52,473 nt of DNA from positions 1-52,473 of the forward strand of contig NZ_WOTD01000017.1 of the NCBI RefSeq assembly GCF_011516885.1. The letters are read 5' to 3'. The number at the start of each line of letters is the position of its first letter. The stretch's first letter is position 1. Position numbers and translations under genes: made by a program. The stretch is from Acetobacter lambici (GTDB lineage: Bacteria; Pseudomonadota; Alphaproteobacteria; Acetobacterales; Acetobacteraceae). The notes beneath the pieces are model-generated. The model saw only the letters and a program-made list of their open reading frames with translations. It was not told the DNA's origin and made no database searches. Of the stretch, positions 7,563-16,408 are shown piece after piece.

Positions 7563-9398
7563 TCAGGCGTGAGCGACGTCCTGCACAAAAAATGTGGCGT
7601 CCGTGCGCCCGTTCCAGCTTTCTGCCCGCAGGTAGCCCGCCAGATGCACGGGCGGGCGCGTTGCATCTTCCAGCACCAGTGCCAGCGGGTTGTTGTCCGC
7701 CTTGAACAAAAGGGCCTTGAGCCTGCTGCCATTACTGGCCCGGATCTGCACCCGCAGGGTGTTGGCGTCCCGGCCTATGCGGTCGGTGCGCACAATATGC
7801 ACATTGGGCAGGGCAATAAGTGGTTCGGGGTTACCCGCGCCAAAGGGGGCAAGGGCTGCCATGTCGGTTGCCAGTTCTGCCGTGGCTCCGGTTACGGCCA
7901 CCACCGCGTCTATGGTCAGGTCCACGGTCGGGGGGAGTTCGGCTGCCTGTGGCAGACGGGCGTTAAGGAAGGCGTGGAACTCGCTCAGTTTGTCTGCCTC
8001 GAGCGAGAACCCGGCCGCCATGGCGTGCCCGCCCCCGGTTTTGAGCAGCCCCGCCTGACGGGCCGCAATAATAACGGTGCCAAGGTCCAGACCCGCCACG
8101 GAGCGACCAGAGCCTTTTATGCTCCCGTCCTCCTGCTGCGCGCCAACAAGGGCGGGGCGGTTAAAGCGCTCTTTTATGCGGCCTGCCACAATGCCCACAA
8201 CGCCGGGGTGCCAGTCCTTGCCTGCCAGCAGAATAACGCCGTGGCCAGCGTCCTTCTGTTCGGCCGCCTGTTCCATGGCGCGGTCCAGAATGTCGGCTTC
8301 CACGTCCTGCCTGCGGCGGTTGACCGCATCCAGCCGTTCGGCCATTTGCTTGGCCTCATGCGCGTCGGGGCAGCGGAGCAGGCGTAGGCCAAGGGCTGCC
8401 TCGGCTATGCGGCCCCCAGCATTGATGCGTGGCCCCAGTGCAAACCCGCATGAGAACGCATCGGGCGCTTTGGTGACCCCGGCAATTTCGAGCAGGGCTG
8501 CAACCCCCACGCGCTGGCGGGCCGCCATAATTTTGAGCCCTTCGGCCACAAACAGGCGGTTGACGCCCTGAAGGGGCATGACGTCACACACCGTGGCAAG
8601 GGCTACAAGGTCCAGCAGGGGGCGCAGGTCTGGCTGGGGGTGGGTTGCGGTAAAAAAACCGTTCTCACGTAAGGCGCGTCTGGTGGCAACGGTTGCCAGA
8701 AAGCTCAGGGCTGCGGCACAGATATGCCCAAGGCCGGAGGAACAGTCCGCCCGGTTGGGGTTTACTGTGGCCAGAATATCGGGCAGCGCATCCTCGGACT
8801 TGTGGTGGTCAAGTACCACCACATCCGCTTTACCCACAAGCTGGTTGAGAATGGCGGCAGACGCCGTGCCACAGTCCACGCAGACCAGTAGCGTGGCCCC
8901 TTGGGCCACCAGAGCCTCCAGCGCAGGCAGGTTGGGGCCGTAGCCCTCGGTCATGCGGTCTGGAATGTGAGTGAGAACGGAGCAGCCAAGCTGTTCAAAA
9001 AAAGCGGCTAGCACAGCACTCGCACAAGCGCCATCTACGTCGTAATCACCAAAAATACCGATGGTTTCCCCCGCCTGCACGGCTTGCGCCATGCGGGCCG
9101 CGGCCTTGTCCATATCCGTCAGGGAGGACGGGTCGGGCATAAGGGCACGCAGGGTGGGGGCCAGAAAATGGGGCGCGTGTTCGGGGCTAACCCCGCGCAT
9201 GGCCAGCAGGCGGCCCACAATTTCGGGTATGCCAAGCTGCTGGGCCAGTGCGGCCCCCAGCCGGTTGATGGTGGGGTTGTCCGCCCCCTCCCGCCATGAC
9301 CAGCGCCGCGCGTTTACGCTGTGCTCCACATTGAGCACGGCGGGCGTTGCGGTGGGGGCGGGCACGGCTGTGCCCTCTGGCATGGTGGTGGGGAGCAT
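7563..9398 (-). CDS. recJ: Single-stranded-DNA-specific 5'-3' exonuclease RecJ
   Basis: The 611-residue protein has the DHH phosphoesterase motifs: FGDYDVDGA (Asp118, Asp120, Asp122), VCVDCGT, and VVLDHHKS carrying the DHH motif. The DHHA1 domain shows the TGGGHAMAAGF signature, and a C-terminal OB-like region follows. RecJ degrades 5' single strands with Mn2+ or Mg2+ in recombination, mismatch and base-excision repair. It is the last gene of the minus-strand run aminotransferase-hom-glpX-recJ, starting 19 nt after the glpX stop, so co-transcription is likely. Length is typical. Confidence 0.95.
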   Translation of the reverse strand: MLPTTMPEGTAVPAPTATPAVLNVEHSVNARRWSWREGADNPTINRLGAALAQQLGIPEIVGRLLAMRGVSPEHAPHFLAPTLRALMPDPSSLTDMDKAAARMAQAVQAGETIGIFGDYDVDGACASAVLAAFFEQLGCSVLTHIPDRMTEGYGPNLPALEALVAQGATLLVCVDCGTASAAILNQLVGKADVVVLDHHKSEDALPDILATVNPNRADCSSGLGHICAAALSFLATVATRRALRENGFFTATHPQPDLRPLLDLVALATVCDVMPLQGVNRLFVAEGLKIMAARQRVGVAALLEIAGVTKAPDAFSCGFALGPRINAGGRIAEAALGLRLLRCPDAHEAKQMAERLDAVNRRRQDVEADILDRAMEQAAEQKDAGHGVILLAGKDWHPGVVGIVAGRIKERFNRPALVGAQQEDGSIKGSGRSVAGLDLGTVIIAARQAGLLKTGGGHAMAAGFSLEADKLSEFHAFLNARLPQAAELPPTVDLTIDAVVAVTGATAELATDMAALAPFGAGNPEPLIALPNVHIVRTDRIGRDANTLRVQIRASNGSRLKALLFKADNNPLALVLEDATRPPVHLAGYLRAESWNGRTDATFFVQDVAHA

Positions 9399-9416
9399 GG
9401 GGTTAAAAAACGCCTG

Positions 9417-10415
9417 TTATTGTGGCGTCCATGTTTTGGTTTTGAAGTTGTGGTGCCCCTCAATAAAGCGGGACGTACCGGACTTGGAACGCATGACCAG
9501 CGAGTGCGTGACCGCCTGATGCGGGTACTGCCGCACACCACGCAGCAGCGCACCCGTGGTGACACCCGTGGCGGAGAACAGCACGGAGCCTGCGGCCATA
9601 TCGTGCAGGTCCAGCTTGCGGTCGGGGTTTTTGCCGGGGTTCATCTTCTGGGCCCGTTCGCGCTGGGCGTCGTCCTCAAACAAAAGGCGACCCTGCATCT
9701 GACCTTCCACACAGCGCACGGCCGCAGCGGTCAGCACCCCTTCGGGCGCACCACCGGAGCCGACGTAAATATCGACCTGGCTGCTGTCCAGACAGGCGGC
9801 AATGCCACCGGCCACATCACCATCGCTCAGCAGGCGCACGCGGGCACCAGCGGCGCGGGCGCGGGCAATCATTTCCTCGTGCCGTTCGCGGTCGAGCGTG
9901 CAGAGCAGCAGGTCCTGCACACTTTTGCCCCGCGCTTTGGCAAGGTTCTTCAGGTTGGTTTCAATCGTGTTTTCAAGGTCCACAACGCCTGCGGGCAGGT
10001 TGGGGCCAACCACAATCTTGTCCATGTACACGTCTGGCGCGTGCAAAAAGTTGCCGCGTTCGGCCAGCGCCACCACGGTAATGGCGTTTGGCATGTCCTT
10101 GGCGCACAGGTTGGTGCCTTCAAGCGGGTCCACGGCAATGTCCATGGCCGGGCCGCCCGCACCAACTTTTTCGCCAATGTAGAGCATGGGCGCTTCGTCC
10201 ATTTCGCCCTCGCCAATGACCACGGTGCCGTCTATGGCCACGGTGTCAAAGGCAATGCGCATGGCTTCCACCGCTGCACCATCTGCGTCGTTCTTGCGGC
10301 CACGACCCGTCCAGCGGGCAGAGGCAAGGGCCGCTGCTTCGGTCACACGCACCAGCTCAAGAGCCAGATTGCGGTCGGAAACAACGAAGGGAGAGGGGCC
10401 AATGGAATCAGACAT
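9417..10415 (-). CDS. glpX: Class II fructose-1,6-bisphosphatase
   Basis: A 332-residue Li+-sensitive phosphatase of the GlpX type, converting fructose-1,6-bisphosphate to fructose-6-phosphate in gluconeogenesis; some homologues also act on sedoheptulose bisphosphate. Metal-binding motifs are visible: the IGEGEMDEAPM strand and DPLEGTNLCA, and YVGSGGAPEGV for substrate binding. WTGRGRKNDADGAAVEAM near the N-terminus is also characteristic. It lies 68 nt downstream of hom and just before recJ. A gluconeogenic bisphosphatase fits an organism living on oxidised C2-C3 substrates, but that link is inference. Confidence 0.95.
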   Translation of the reverse strand: MSDSIGPSPFVVSDRNLALELVRVTEAAALASARWTGRGRKNDADGAAVEAMRIAFDTVAIDGTVVIGEGEMDEAPMLYIGEKVGAGGPAMDIAVDPLEGTNLCAKDMPNAITVVALAERGNFLHAPDVYMDKIVVGPNLPAGVVDLENTIETNLKNLAKARGKSVQDLLLCTLDRERHEEMIARARAAGARVRLLSDGDVAGGIAACLDSSQVDIYVGSGGAPEGVLTAAAVRCVEGQMQGRLLFEDDAQRERAQKMNPGKNPDRKLDLHDMAAGSVLFSATGVTTGALLRGVRQYPHQAVTHSLVMRSKSGTSRFIEGHHNFKTKTWTPQ

Positions 10416-10483
10416 GAGAAAGCGGGATCCTTAATTGCACAATCGATCGTAAGGCAGGGGCAAGGCTGGGCCTGAGGGGCTTC

Positions 10484-11797
10484 TCAGGCGGCCTCGATCC
10501 GGATCACGACTGTGGAGTCTGTCACAACATTCAGGGCGTCAATCCGGGTAACGGCGTCCTGCATAGCGGCTTCGGATGTCCGATGTGTGACCAGAACAAG
10601 GGGAACATAAGGCGTGCTGTCATTTTCCGCCGGGTGCTGGAGCATGCTGCGCAGCGATACGCCACAGTCACGCAATATGGCGGTAATGTCGGCAATAACA
10701 CCGGGGCGGTCTTCCACCATCAGGCGCAGGTAGAACGCACCTTCACCGCTGGAAATGGGGCAGGCCCGTAGCGGGGGCAGGGTGCTGCTCTGCACGCCCC
10801 ACACGGCAATGGTGTTGCCGCGTGCAATGTCCACCAGATCGGCCGTGACCGCACTGGCCGTGGGGCCAGCACCAGCGCCGCGTCCTTCGATCATGATCCG
10901 GCCAACAAATTCGCCTTCCGCCACCACGGCGTTGAACACCCCGTCCACCTGCGCAAGGGGGGCATGCTGGGGCACAAGGCAGGGTGTTACGCGTGCGTGC
11001 AGCCCGGCATCGCTTATGCTGGCAAGGCCGAGCAGCTTGATCCGGTAGCCAAGGGCGCGCGCAAAGGTCTGGTCCACAGCACCAATACGGCGGATACCCT
11101 CCACATGCACGCTGTCAAACGCCACGGGCTGGCCAAAGGCAAGACCTGCCAGAATGGTCAGCTTGTGGGCCGCGTCCAGCCCGTCCACATCGGTGGAGGG
11201 GTCGGCCTCCGCGTAGCCAAGGTCCTGTGCGTCCTTGAGCACGGTGGCAAAGTCCTTGCCCGTCTCACGCATGACGGTGAGGATATAGTTGCATGTGCCG
11301 TTGAGAATACCGCCCACGCGCAACAGGCGGTCCGCCGCCAGTCCCTCGCGCACGGTTTTAATGGCGGGAATGCCACCTGCAACCGCGGCCTCAAACAACA
11401 GGGGGGCGTTGTTGTCCGCACTCAGGCGGGCAAGGGTGGAACCATGCAGCGCCAGAAGGGCCTTGTTGGCGGTTACGACCGGCTTGCCAGCCTTAAGGGC
11501 GGCTTCAACCAGTGCGCGGGCTGTGCCTTCGGCCCCGCCAATCAGTTCCACCACCACGTCCACATCCGGGTCGTTCACCAGATCGGCGGCGTTGTCGTAC
11601 CAGCGCAGGGCGGACACATCCACTCCACGGTCGCGCGTGCGCTCACGGGCACTGACGGCCACAACCTCCAGCGGGCGGCCAGCGCGCGCGCTCAGCAGGT
11701 CCGCATTGGCGCGCAACAGGCGGATAACACCCGCGCCAACCGTGCCAAGCCCTGCAATACCAAGACGAAGAGGGGAAGAAGAGGAACAGGATGTCAC
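10484..11797 (-). CDS. hom: Homoserine dehydrogenase
   Basis: The 437-residue enzyme reduces aspartate-4-semialdehyde to homoserine, the branch to threonine and methionine. The NAD(P)-binding motif GLGTVGAGV is at about residues 16-24. The family signature appears around GLDAAHKLTILAGLAFG, with the catalytic Lys in that segment. A C-terminal ACT domain (about residues 350-430, starting FYLRLMVEDRPGVIADI) suggests feedback control by threonine. Its start codon overlaps the stop of the upstream aminotransferase by 4 nt, so the two are probably coupled. Confidence 0.96.
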   Translation of the reverse strand: MTSCSSSSPLRLGIAGLGTVGAGVIRLLRANADLLSARAGRPLEVVAVSARERTRDRGVDVSALRWYDNAADLVNDPDVDVVVELIGGAEGTARALVEAALKAGKPVVTANKALLALHGSTLARLSADNNAPLLFEAAVAGGIPAIKTVREGLAADRLLRVGGILNGTCNYILTVMRETGKDFATVLKDAQDLGYAEADPSTDVDGLDAAHKLTILAGLAFGQPVAFDSVHVEGIRRIGAVDQTFARALGYRIKLLGLASISDAGLHARVTPCLVPQHAPLAQVDGVFNAVVAEGEFVGRIMIEGRGAGAGPTASAVTADLVDIARGNTIAVWGVQSSTLPPLRACPISSGEGAFYLRLMVEDRPGVIADITAILRDCGVSLRSMLQHPAENDSTPYVPLVLVTHRTSEAAMQDAVTRIDALNVVTDSTVVIRIEAA

Positions 11798-13029
11798 GGT
11801 GCAACAGACTCCGGTTTGGGGGCTGGGTTGGAGGAGGGAGGGGCCTTAACGCCGTGGGCGGCCATAAAGCCCTTGATGGAGCGCAGGGCCTGACGCAGGC
11901 GGTGTGTGTTTTCCACCAGTCCGATCCGGACATGGTCATCGCCATATTCACCAAAGCCAAGGCCGGGTGCTACGGCAACGCCTGCCTCTTCAAGCAGCAG
12001 CTTGGAGAAGGCAACACTCCCCATCTCGCGGAAGGGTTCGGGAATGGGAGCCCATGCGAACATGGAGCCTTCGGGGGAAGGAACGTCCCACCCGGCGGAA
12101 TGCAGGCCCTTGATCAGCACGTCGCGCCGGTCCTTGTATAGGTTGCGCAGGTCGGCCACACAGTCCTGCGGACCGTTAAGCGCGGTTACGGCGGCAACCT
12201 GAATGGGGGTGAAAGCCCCGTAATCCAGGTAGGATTTAATGCGGGTCAGGGCTGCGATCAGCCGTTCGTTACCTGCGGCAAAGCCCACGCGCCAGCCTGC
12301 CATGGAGTAGGTCTTGGACAGCGATGTAAATTCCACAGCAATGTCACGCGCACCGGGTACGGCCAGAATGGAGGGGGGAACCAGATCGCCAAAATAGATT
12401 TCCGCGTAGGCAAGGTCGGAGAGAATCCAGATTTCCTCGCGCCGGGCAAAGGCGACCAGTTCCTTGTAAAAATCCAGATCAGCCAGATACGCCGTGGGGT
12501 TGGAGGGGAAGTTGACAATCAGCGCCGTGGGCTTGGGCACGGAGTGGCGCACCGCACGGTGGAGGGCGCGCAGCATGTCCTCGTTCGGGGTGGCTGGGAT
12601 GGAGCGTACGGACGCCCCCGCAATAATAAAGCCGAACTGGTGAATGGGGTAGGAAGGGTTGGGCACCAGAATGGTGTCCCCCGGGCTGGTAATGGCGGAG
12701 GCCAGATTGGCCAGCCCTTCCTTGGAGCCGAGGGTAACAATGACCTCGCTATCGGGGTTGAGCTTTACGTTAAAACGTCGGTCATAATACCCCGCCACGG
12801 CCTTGCGTAGGCCGGGAATGCCGCGGCTGACCGAATAACGGTGCGAGCGTGGGTCGTTTACCGTCTCAATCAGTTTGCTTACAATATGCGGCGGGGTGGG
12901 GGTGTCCGGGTTGCCCATGCCAAGGTCAATAATGTCCTCGCCCCGTGCGCGCGCTGCTGCCTTGGCCTGATTGACAGAGGCAAACACGTAAGGCGGCAGG
13001 CGGCGGATGCGATGGAACTCTTCGGTCAT
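11794..13029 (-). CDS. Class I/II PLP-dependent aminotransferase (AlaC/AspC-like)
   Basis: A 411-residue fold-type I aminotransferase. The PLP-Lys segment is SLSKTYSMAGWRVGF, and the substrate-carboxylate Arg region is DDHVRIGLVEN near the end. The start at 13027-13029 gives MTEEFHRIRRLPPYVFASVN, the usual N-terminus of this group; the frame stays open upstream but is not protein-like. Homologues are annotated as alanine, aspartate or LL-diaminopimelate aminotransferases. Coupling to hom through an ATGA overlap suggests a role in aspartate-family amino acid synthesis, but the substrate is not proven. Confidence 0.9.
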   Translation of the reverse strand: MTEEFHRIRRLPPYVFASVNQAKAAARARGEDIIDLGMGNPDTPTPPHIVSKLIETVNDPRSHRYSVSRGIPGLRKAVAGYYDRRFNVKLNPDSEVIVTLGSKEGLANLASAITSPGDTILVPNPSYPIHQFGFIIAGASVRSIPATPNEDMLRALHRAVRHSVPKPTALIVNFPSNPTAYLADLDFYKELVAFARREEIWILSDLAYAEIYFGDLVPPSILAVPGARDIAVEFTSLSKTYSMAGWRVGFAAGNERLIAALTRIKSYLDYGAFTPIQVAAVTALNGPQDCVADLRNLYKDRRDVLIKGLHSAGWDVPSPEGSMFAWAPIPEPFREMGSVAFSKLLLEEAGVAVAPGLGFGEYGDDHVRIGLVENTHRLRQALRSIKGFMAAHGVKAPPSSNPAPKPESVAP

Positions 13030-13089
13030 GGACTTTGGGTGCTCTGAAAGGACAGGGAACATGGCCCCTGTAGGATGAAGGGAGAGAGC

Positions 13090-13117
13090 ATAGTAATCGC
13101 CAAAATGGAACAGGCAA
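13090..13117 (-). promoter_or_regulatory. Sigma-70-like promoter for the aminotransferase-hom-glpX-recJ run
   Basis: Reading the minus strand, TTGCCT (13117-13112) and TACTAT (13095-13090) are separated by 16 nt and lie about 60 nt before the aminotransferase ATG. The match to TTGACA/TATAAT is reasonable, but no start site is known. Confidence 0.45.
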
Positions 13118-13153
13118 CTCCTCTGGATGCAAAACCGCCGTGCGGGTGCGTTT

Positions 13154-14263
13154 TTACCTGTCGTCGGGTTGATCGTCGGGCAGGTCTGCTGGCTGATCTG
13201 CGGGGTGGGATTTGGGGGGTGGCGGTGGGGTGACCACCTTGGCCCCTGTTCCAAATGCATCGCCGCGCACGGTTATGGCGCTGGTGGGTACGCCGCGCTG
13301 CTCCAGTTCCGTTGCAAGGCGCTGGGCACGCAGGAGTCCAAGGCGCACGGCATCGGACTGGTCCTGAGCACTCATGGAGGCGGCATCTCCAAACCCGCGA
13401 ATGGTCAGGGGGCCGTGTGGCCATTTTTGCACAATTTTGTCCAGTGCTGGCTCCTGCCCGTTGGAGAGCTGGTCGGACTGGGGAATAAAGTGGAAGGCCG
13501 TGCCTTTAATGTCTGTCAGGTCATAATTGGGCCGCACGGCATCGGGGAGATGCGCATCCGTGGGGACGTCAAAACCGGGGAAGGTGGGCGCCGTAGGCGG
13601 GCTTTGCGGTATTTGGTCGGGGCGCAGTTCGGGTATGTCCGCTTTTCTGTGCACTTCGGGCATGGCTACTTCCGCCTCTTCCGGTGCCGTGGCGGTTGTT
13701 TTTGTGTCGGTGGGCAGGTTGGTTACGGCATGGCGCAGGGGGGCGCGTACGCTCTGCTGGGGGGAGGTGTCTGCTGCGTCCATGATCGCCCCGCTTACAC
13801 CTTCGGGCAGGGTGGTCTGGGCTTTTTTGGCGCCTGCTTTGCCGCTCGCATTGGGTGGTGGCGGAATATCGGGGATCATCGACCCGTTGGCGGCTACGGT
13901 CCGGTAAGTCAGGTTTCGGTCACGGGTCAGCTGTTCGCTCAGCAGGTCACGCGCCTGAGGCGAGGGCACCTCGGGCACCTCCGTGGGGGTCAGGCCCACT
14001 TTGGGGTACGGGTCGTAGCGGCCCGGCGGTGGCGGGCGCTGCTGGGCAATGGCCCCGCCGCGCATGCTGCGTGTCCAGTCCAAGGTTGTATCGATCGCAT
14101 CGCGATGCTGGCAGCCGGTTATGGCGGCACCCGAGGCAAGAAGAGCGGCCATGCAGGCTGCCTGCATAAAGCGGGCGGGCCGGGAGGTGGGTATCCGGCT
14201 GGTCGGCTTCTGCTCCAGAGTGGGCTGCTGCATGGCGGGGTGAATGCTCCGAAAACCTGACAT
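13154..14263 (-). CDS. OmpA-domain lipoprotein, function unknown
   Basis: The 369-residue protein carries a hydrophobic segment and lipobox, AAITGC, with the lipid-modified Cys at about residue 51 counting from the first ATG. A start at the internal Met (residue 33, about 14167) would give a conventional 19-residue signal peptide, so the true start is uncertain. A long Pro-, Thr- and Ala-rich linker follows. The last 115 residues form an OmpA-like domain (TIRGFGDAASMS, then LGLLRAQRLATELEQRGV), which binds peptidoglycan in this family. The end is a charged PADLPDDQPDD tail. It is probably an outer-membrane lipoprotein tethering the envelope. It diverges from the clpP-like gene. Confidence 0.7.
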   Translation of the reverse strand: MSGFRSIHPAMQQPTLEQKPTSRIPTSRPARFMQAACMAALLASGAAITGCQHRDAIDTTLDWTRSMRGGAIAQQRPPPPGRYDPYPKVGLTPTEVPEVPSPQARDLLSEQLTRDRNLTYRTVAANGSMIPDIPPPPNASGKAGAKKAQTTLPEGVSGAIMDAADTSPQQSVRAPLRHAVTNLPTDTKTTATAPEEAEVAMPEVHRKADIPELRPDQIPQSPPTAPTFPGFDVPTDAHLPDAVRPNYDLTDIKGTAFHFIPQSDQLSNGQEPALDKIVQKWPHGPLTIRGFGDAASMSAQDQSDAVRLGLLRAQRLATELEQRGVPTSAITVRGDAFGTGAKVVTPPPPPKSHPADQPADLPDDQPDDR

Positions 14264-14358
14264 AAATTGCGCCGCACCTTACCCTTTTCCCTCCCCCGTG
14301 GCGAGAGAGCGCATGATTGCCCCTTGGCAGGCACGTTCGGGCAGCGCAGGATAAGAGA

Positions 14359-15042
14359 ATGAACACTGATACGGAACAATGTGCGGAGACAGCAATGACG
14401 GGCATTTTCTCCCGTAACGCCATCAGGCTGGACGATGAGCCGGAAACCCCGGAAACCCCTGAAAAAGAGGAAGGCAAAGCCTCTGCCGCCCCACAGGGCG
14501 AGCTGGAGCACAAGCTGTTCAAACAGCGTAAGGTGCTTATTTTTGGTGGGATAAACGACAAGGTTGCGCGCGACGTAACCGGTCGTCTGCTGGCGCTGGC
14601 CGGTGAATCCGACAAGCCGATTGATGTGTACGTCAACTCCCCCGGCGGGCACGTGGAAAGTGGCGACACGATCCATGACATGATCCGCTTTGTCGATTCG
14701 GTAGCTCCGGTCAACATGATTGGCACAGGCTGGGTGGCCTCGGCTGGCGCGCTTATTTTTGCCGCAGGCCATAAGGACCGCCGATTCTGCCTGCCCAACA
14801 CGCGTTTTCTGCTCCACCAGCCCATGGGTGGCGTGCGGGGCCCGGCAACCGATATTGATATCGAAGCGCGCGAGATCATTAAAATGCGTGAACGCCTGAA
14901 CCACCTGTTCGCGCGTGAAACCGGGCAGTCCTACGAAAAAGTCGTCAAGGATACGGACCGCAACTACTGGATGTCCGCAAAAGAGGCGATAGATTACGGT
15001 TTAGTGACCAAGATCATTTCTAAGCTGGCTGATCTGCACTAA
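14359..15042 (+). CDS. clpP: ClpP-family serine protease subunit
   Basis: A 227-residue Clp protease proteolytic-subunit homologue. The catalytic triad is intact: Ser in GTGWVASAGALIF, His in RFLLHQPMGG, and Asp in KDTDRNYWMSAKEAIDYGL. The VYVNSPGGHVESG oxyanion segment is present. About 45 acidic N-terminal residues precede the domain, longer than housekeeping ClpP, and no clpX lies next to it, so this may be a second, divergent ClpP. The start at 14359 has an upstream AGGA; a second ATG at 14395 has a well-placed GGAG and would remove 12 residues. The partner ATPase is unknown. Confidence 0.85.
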   Translation: MNTDTEQCAETAMTGIFSRNAIRLDDEPETPETPEKEEGKASAAPQGELEHKLFKQRKVLIFGGINDKVARDVTGRLLALAGESDKPIDVYVNSPGGHVESGDTIHDMIRFVDSVAPVNMIGTGWVASAGALIFAAGHKDRRFCLPNTRFLLHQPMGGVRGPATDIDIEAREIIKMRERLNHLFARETGQSYEKVVKDTDRNYWMSAKEAIDYGLVTKIISKLADLH

Positions 15043-15054
15043 CACGGGGCGTCC

Positions 15055-15084
15055 GCCGCCATTTCCGGCAATGGGAATGGCGGC
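15055..15084 (+). terminator. Hairpin after the clpP homologue
   Basis: GCCGCCATT at 15055-15063 pairs with AATGGCGGC at 15076-15084 over a 12-nt loop, 12 nt past the stop codon. Only a short T-run (TTT) follows. Confidence 0.5.
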
Positions 15085-15172
15085 ATGTTTCAGGTTTATT
15101 GGACCTTCCGACGTTCCAGCCAGTCAGGGCCGGTTGCAAAAAGGGGAGGTCCCCAGATAACGGGTTCCTCAC

Positions 15173-16186
15173 ATGGGTTCTCTGAGCGATATTTATTCCC
15201 GCCTGCCGGAAAGTATGGATGACCTTCCTGCACCCCCTAATGCCGAGGCTGTGGCTGAGGCGGATTTTCGCGCGCGCCATTGGCTGAGCCCCATTCGCGG
15301 GCCGCTCAAACCGGGGTCGGATGAGCACAAGCGCGCACTGGCGGAAATGTTCCGCGAGACGTTTAATCCGTACAAGCCGTCGGTCATTGACTGGCCCAAA
15401 CTGGACCCCGAAACCCTGCACCGCGTAACTTCCCTGCCGATCTGGGATATTGCCGTGCAGACCGAGGGCAAGGCCCGCCTGCGCATGGCCGCCTATGCCC
15501 GCCTTGTCACGGACCCGGATGTAAAAGACGCCATTTCACGCAATGCGTGGGAAGAAAACCGGCACAAGGAAGTGCTGTCCAAAATGGTGGCGGCCTACAA
15601 CATTCCCATGGCGCCCGAGCCCCCGTACATTGAACCGAAGGACGTGGAATGGGCCTATCTGGTCACCGGTTTTTCGGAATGCGTGGATAGCTTTTTTGCC
15701 TTTGGCATGTTCGAACTGGCCAAGCGTTCAGGCTACTTCCCCGAAGCGCTGACCGATACGTTTGAGCCGATCATGCAGGAAGAATGCCGCCATATCCTGC
15801 TGTTTGCCAACTGGCTGGCCTGGTACCGCGCGGTTATGCCCTGGTGGCGCCGCCCGTTCTTTGAAGCCAAGGTATGGGCTGTGTGGGGCTTTTTGGCCTA
15901 CGAACGCATGAGCCTTGCCCGCACGGTGGATGACAGCGGAGAGGTCCATACGCAGGACAACAACTTTACCGTGACCGGCACCAAGGAAGTCACCAACATC
16001 CAGATCAGCCTGCCAGACTTTATGGAACTGTGTCTGGAGGAAGATGACCGCCGCTTTGCCGGGTATGACCCCCGCCTGCTGCGCCCGACCACAACCCCCG
16101 CCATTGCCCGCGTTATCCGCAATGCTGGTCGGGTGTGGGAGTTTGCTTCGGGTATTTTCAAGGCGAACGGCAAAAAAGCCGCCTGA
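15173..16186 (+). CDS. Ferritin-like di-iron protein, function unknown
   Basis: A 337-residue soluble protein with the metal-ligand pattern of a ferritin-like four-helix bundle. Glu98 is followed by E-x-x-R-H at 127-131, and Glu169 by E-x-x-R-H at 203-207. Duplicated E...ExxRH motifs are those of ferritin, rubrerythrin and related di-iron enzymes. The C-terminal third (from about 225) has no family I recognise. The gene stands alone, followed by its own terminator. Oxidase, hydroxylase or iron-handling roles are all possible; none is shown. Confidence 0.65.
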   Translation: MGSLSDIYSRLPESMDDLPAPPNAEAVAEADFRARHWLSPIRGPLKPGSDEHKRALAEMFRETFNPYKPSVIDWPKLDPETLHRVTSLPIWDIAVQTEGKARLRMAAYARLVTDPDVKDAISRNAWEENRHKEVLSKMVAAYNIPMAPEPPYIEPKDVEWAYLVTGFSECVDSFFAFGMFELAKRSGYFPEALTDTFEPIMQEECRHILLFANWLAWYRAVMPWWRRPFFEAKVWAVWGFLAYERMSLARTVDDSGEVHTQDNNFTVTGTKEVTNIQISLPDFMELCLEEDDRRFAGYDPRLLRPTTTPAIARVIRNAGRVWEFASGIFKANGKKAA

Positions 16187-16216
16187 GCTTTATTTGTCCC
16201 TATGCGTTTTTGCTGG

Positions 16217-16248
16217 CAGCCTGCTCCGTTATGGGGGCAGGCTGTTTT
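16217..16248 (+). terminator. Intrinsic terminator after the ferritin-like gene
   Basis: CAGCCTGC (16217-16224) pairs with GCAGGCTG (16237-16244), with a 12-nt loop, followed directly by TTTT. It stands 30 nt after the stop codon. Confidence 0.7.
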
Positions 16249-16408
16249 GCTTTGGTGTGTGCCTGTTACGCCGCTCAGGTCGTGCGCCATAATGGAGGTG
16301 TAAAAACCACCATGCCCGCGTAAGCTTGCCCCAAGGCAGAGCATACCCCGGCAGGGCATGAACCCTGATCGGGGCATGGACGCAAAGAACACAGGAGCAA
16401 TGTGTGCA

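Noticed and set aside
9321..11893. Long open frames on the plus strand opposite glpX and hom
   Set aside because: They are antisense to well-supported genes and arise from high-GC codon usage. Their sequences are low in hydrophobic order, rich in His, Gly and Gln, and match no family pattern.
13127..14260. 377-codon plus-strand frame opposite the OmpA-domain gene
   Set aside because: It is a GC-rich shadow: the opposite strand has a lipobox and an OmpA domain, while this frame has no protein-like features.
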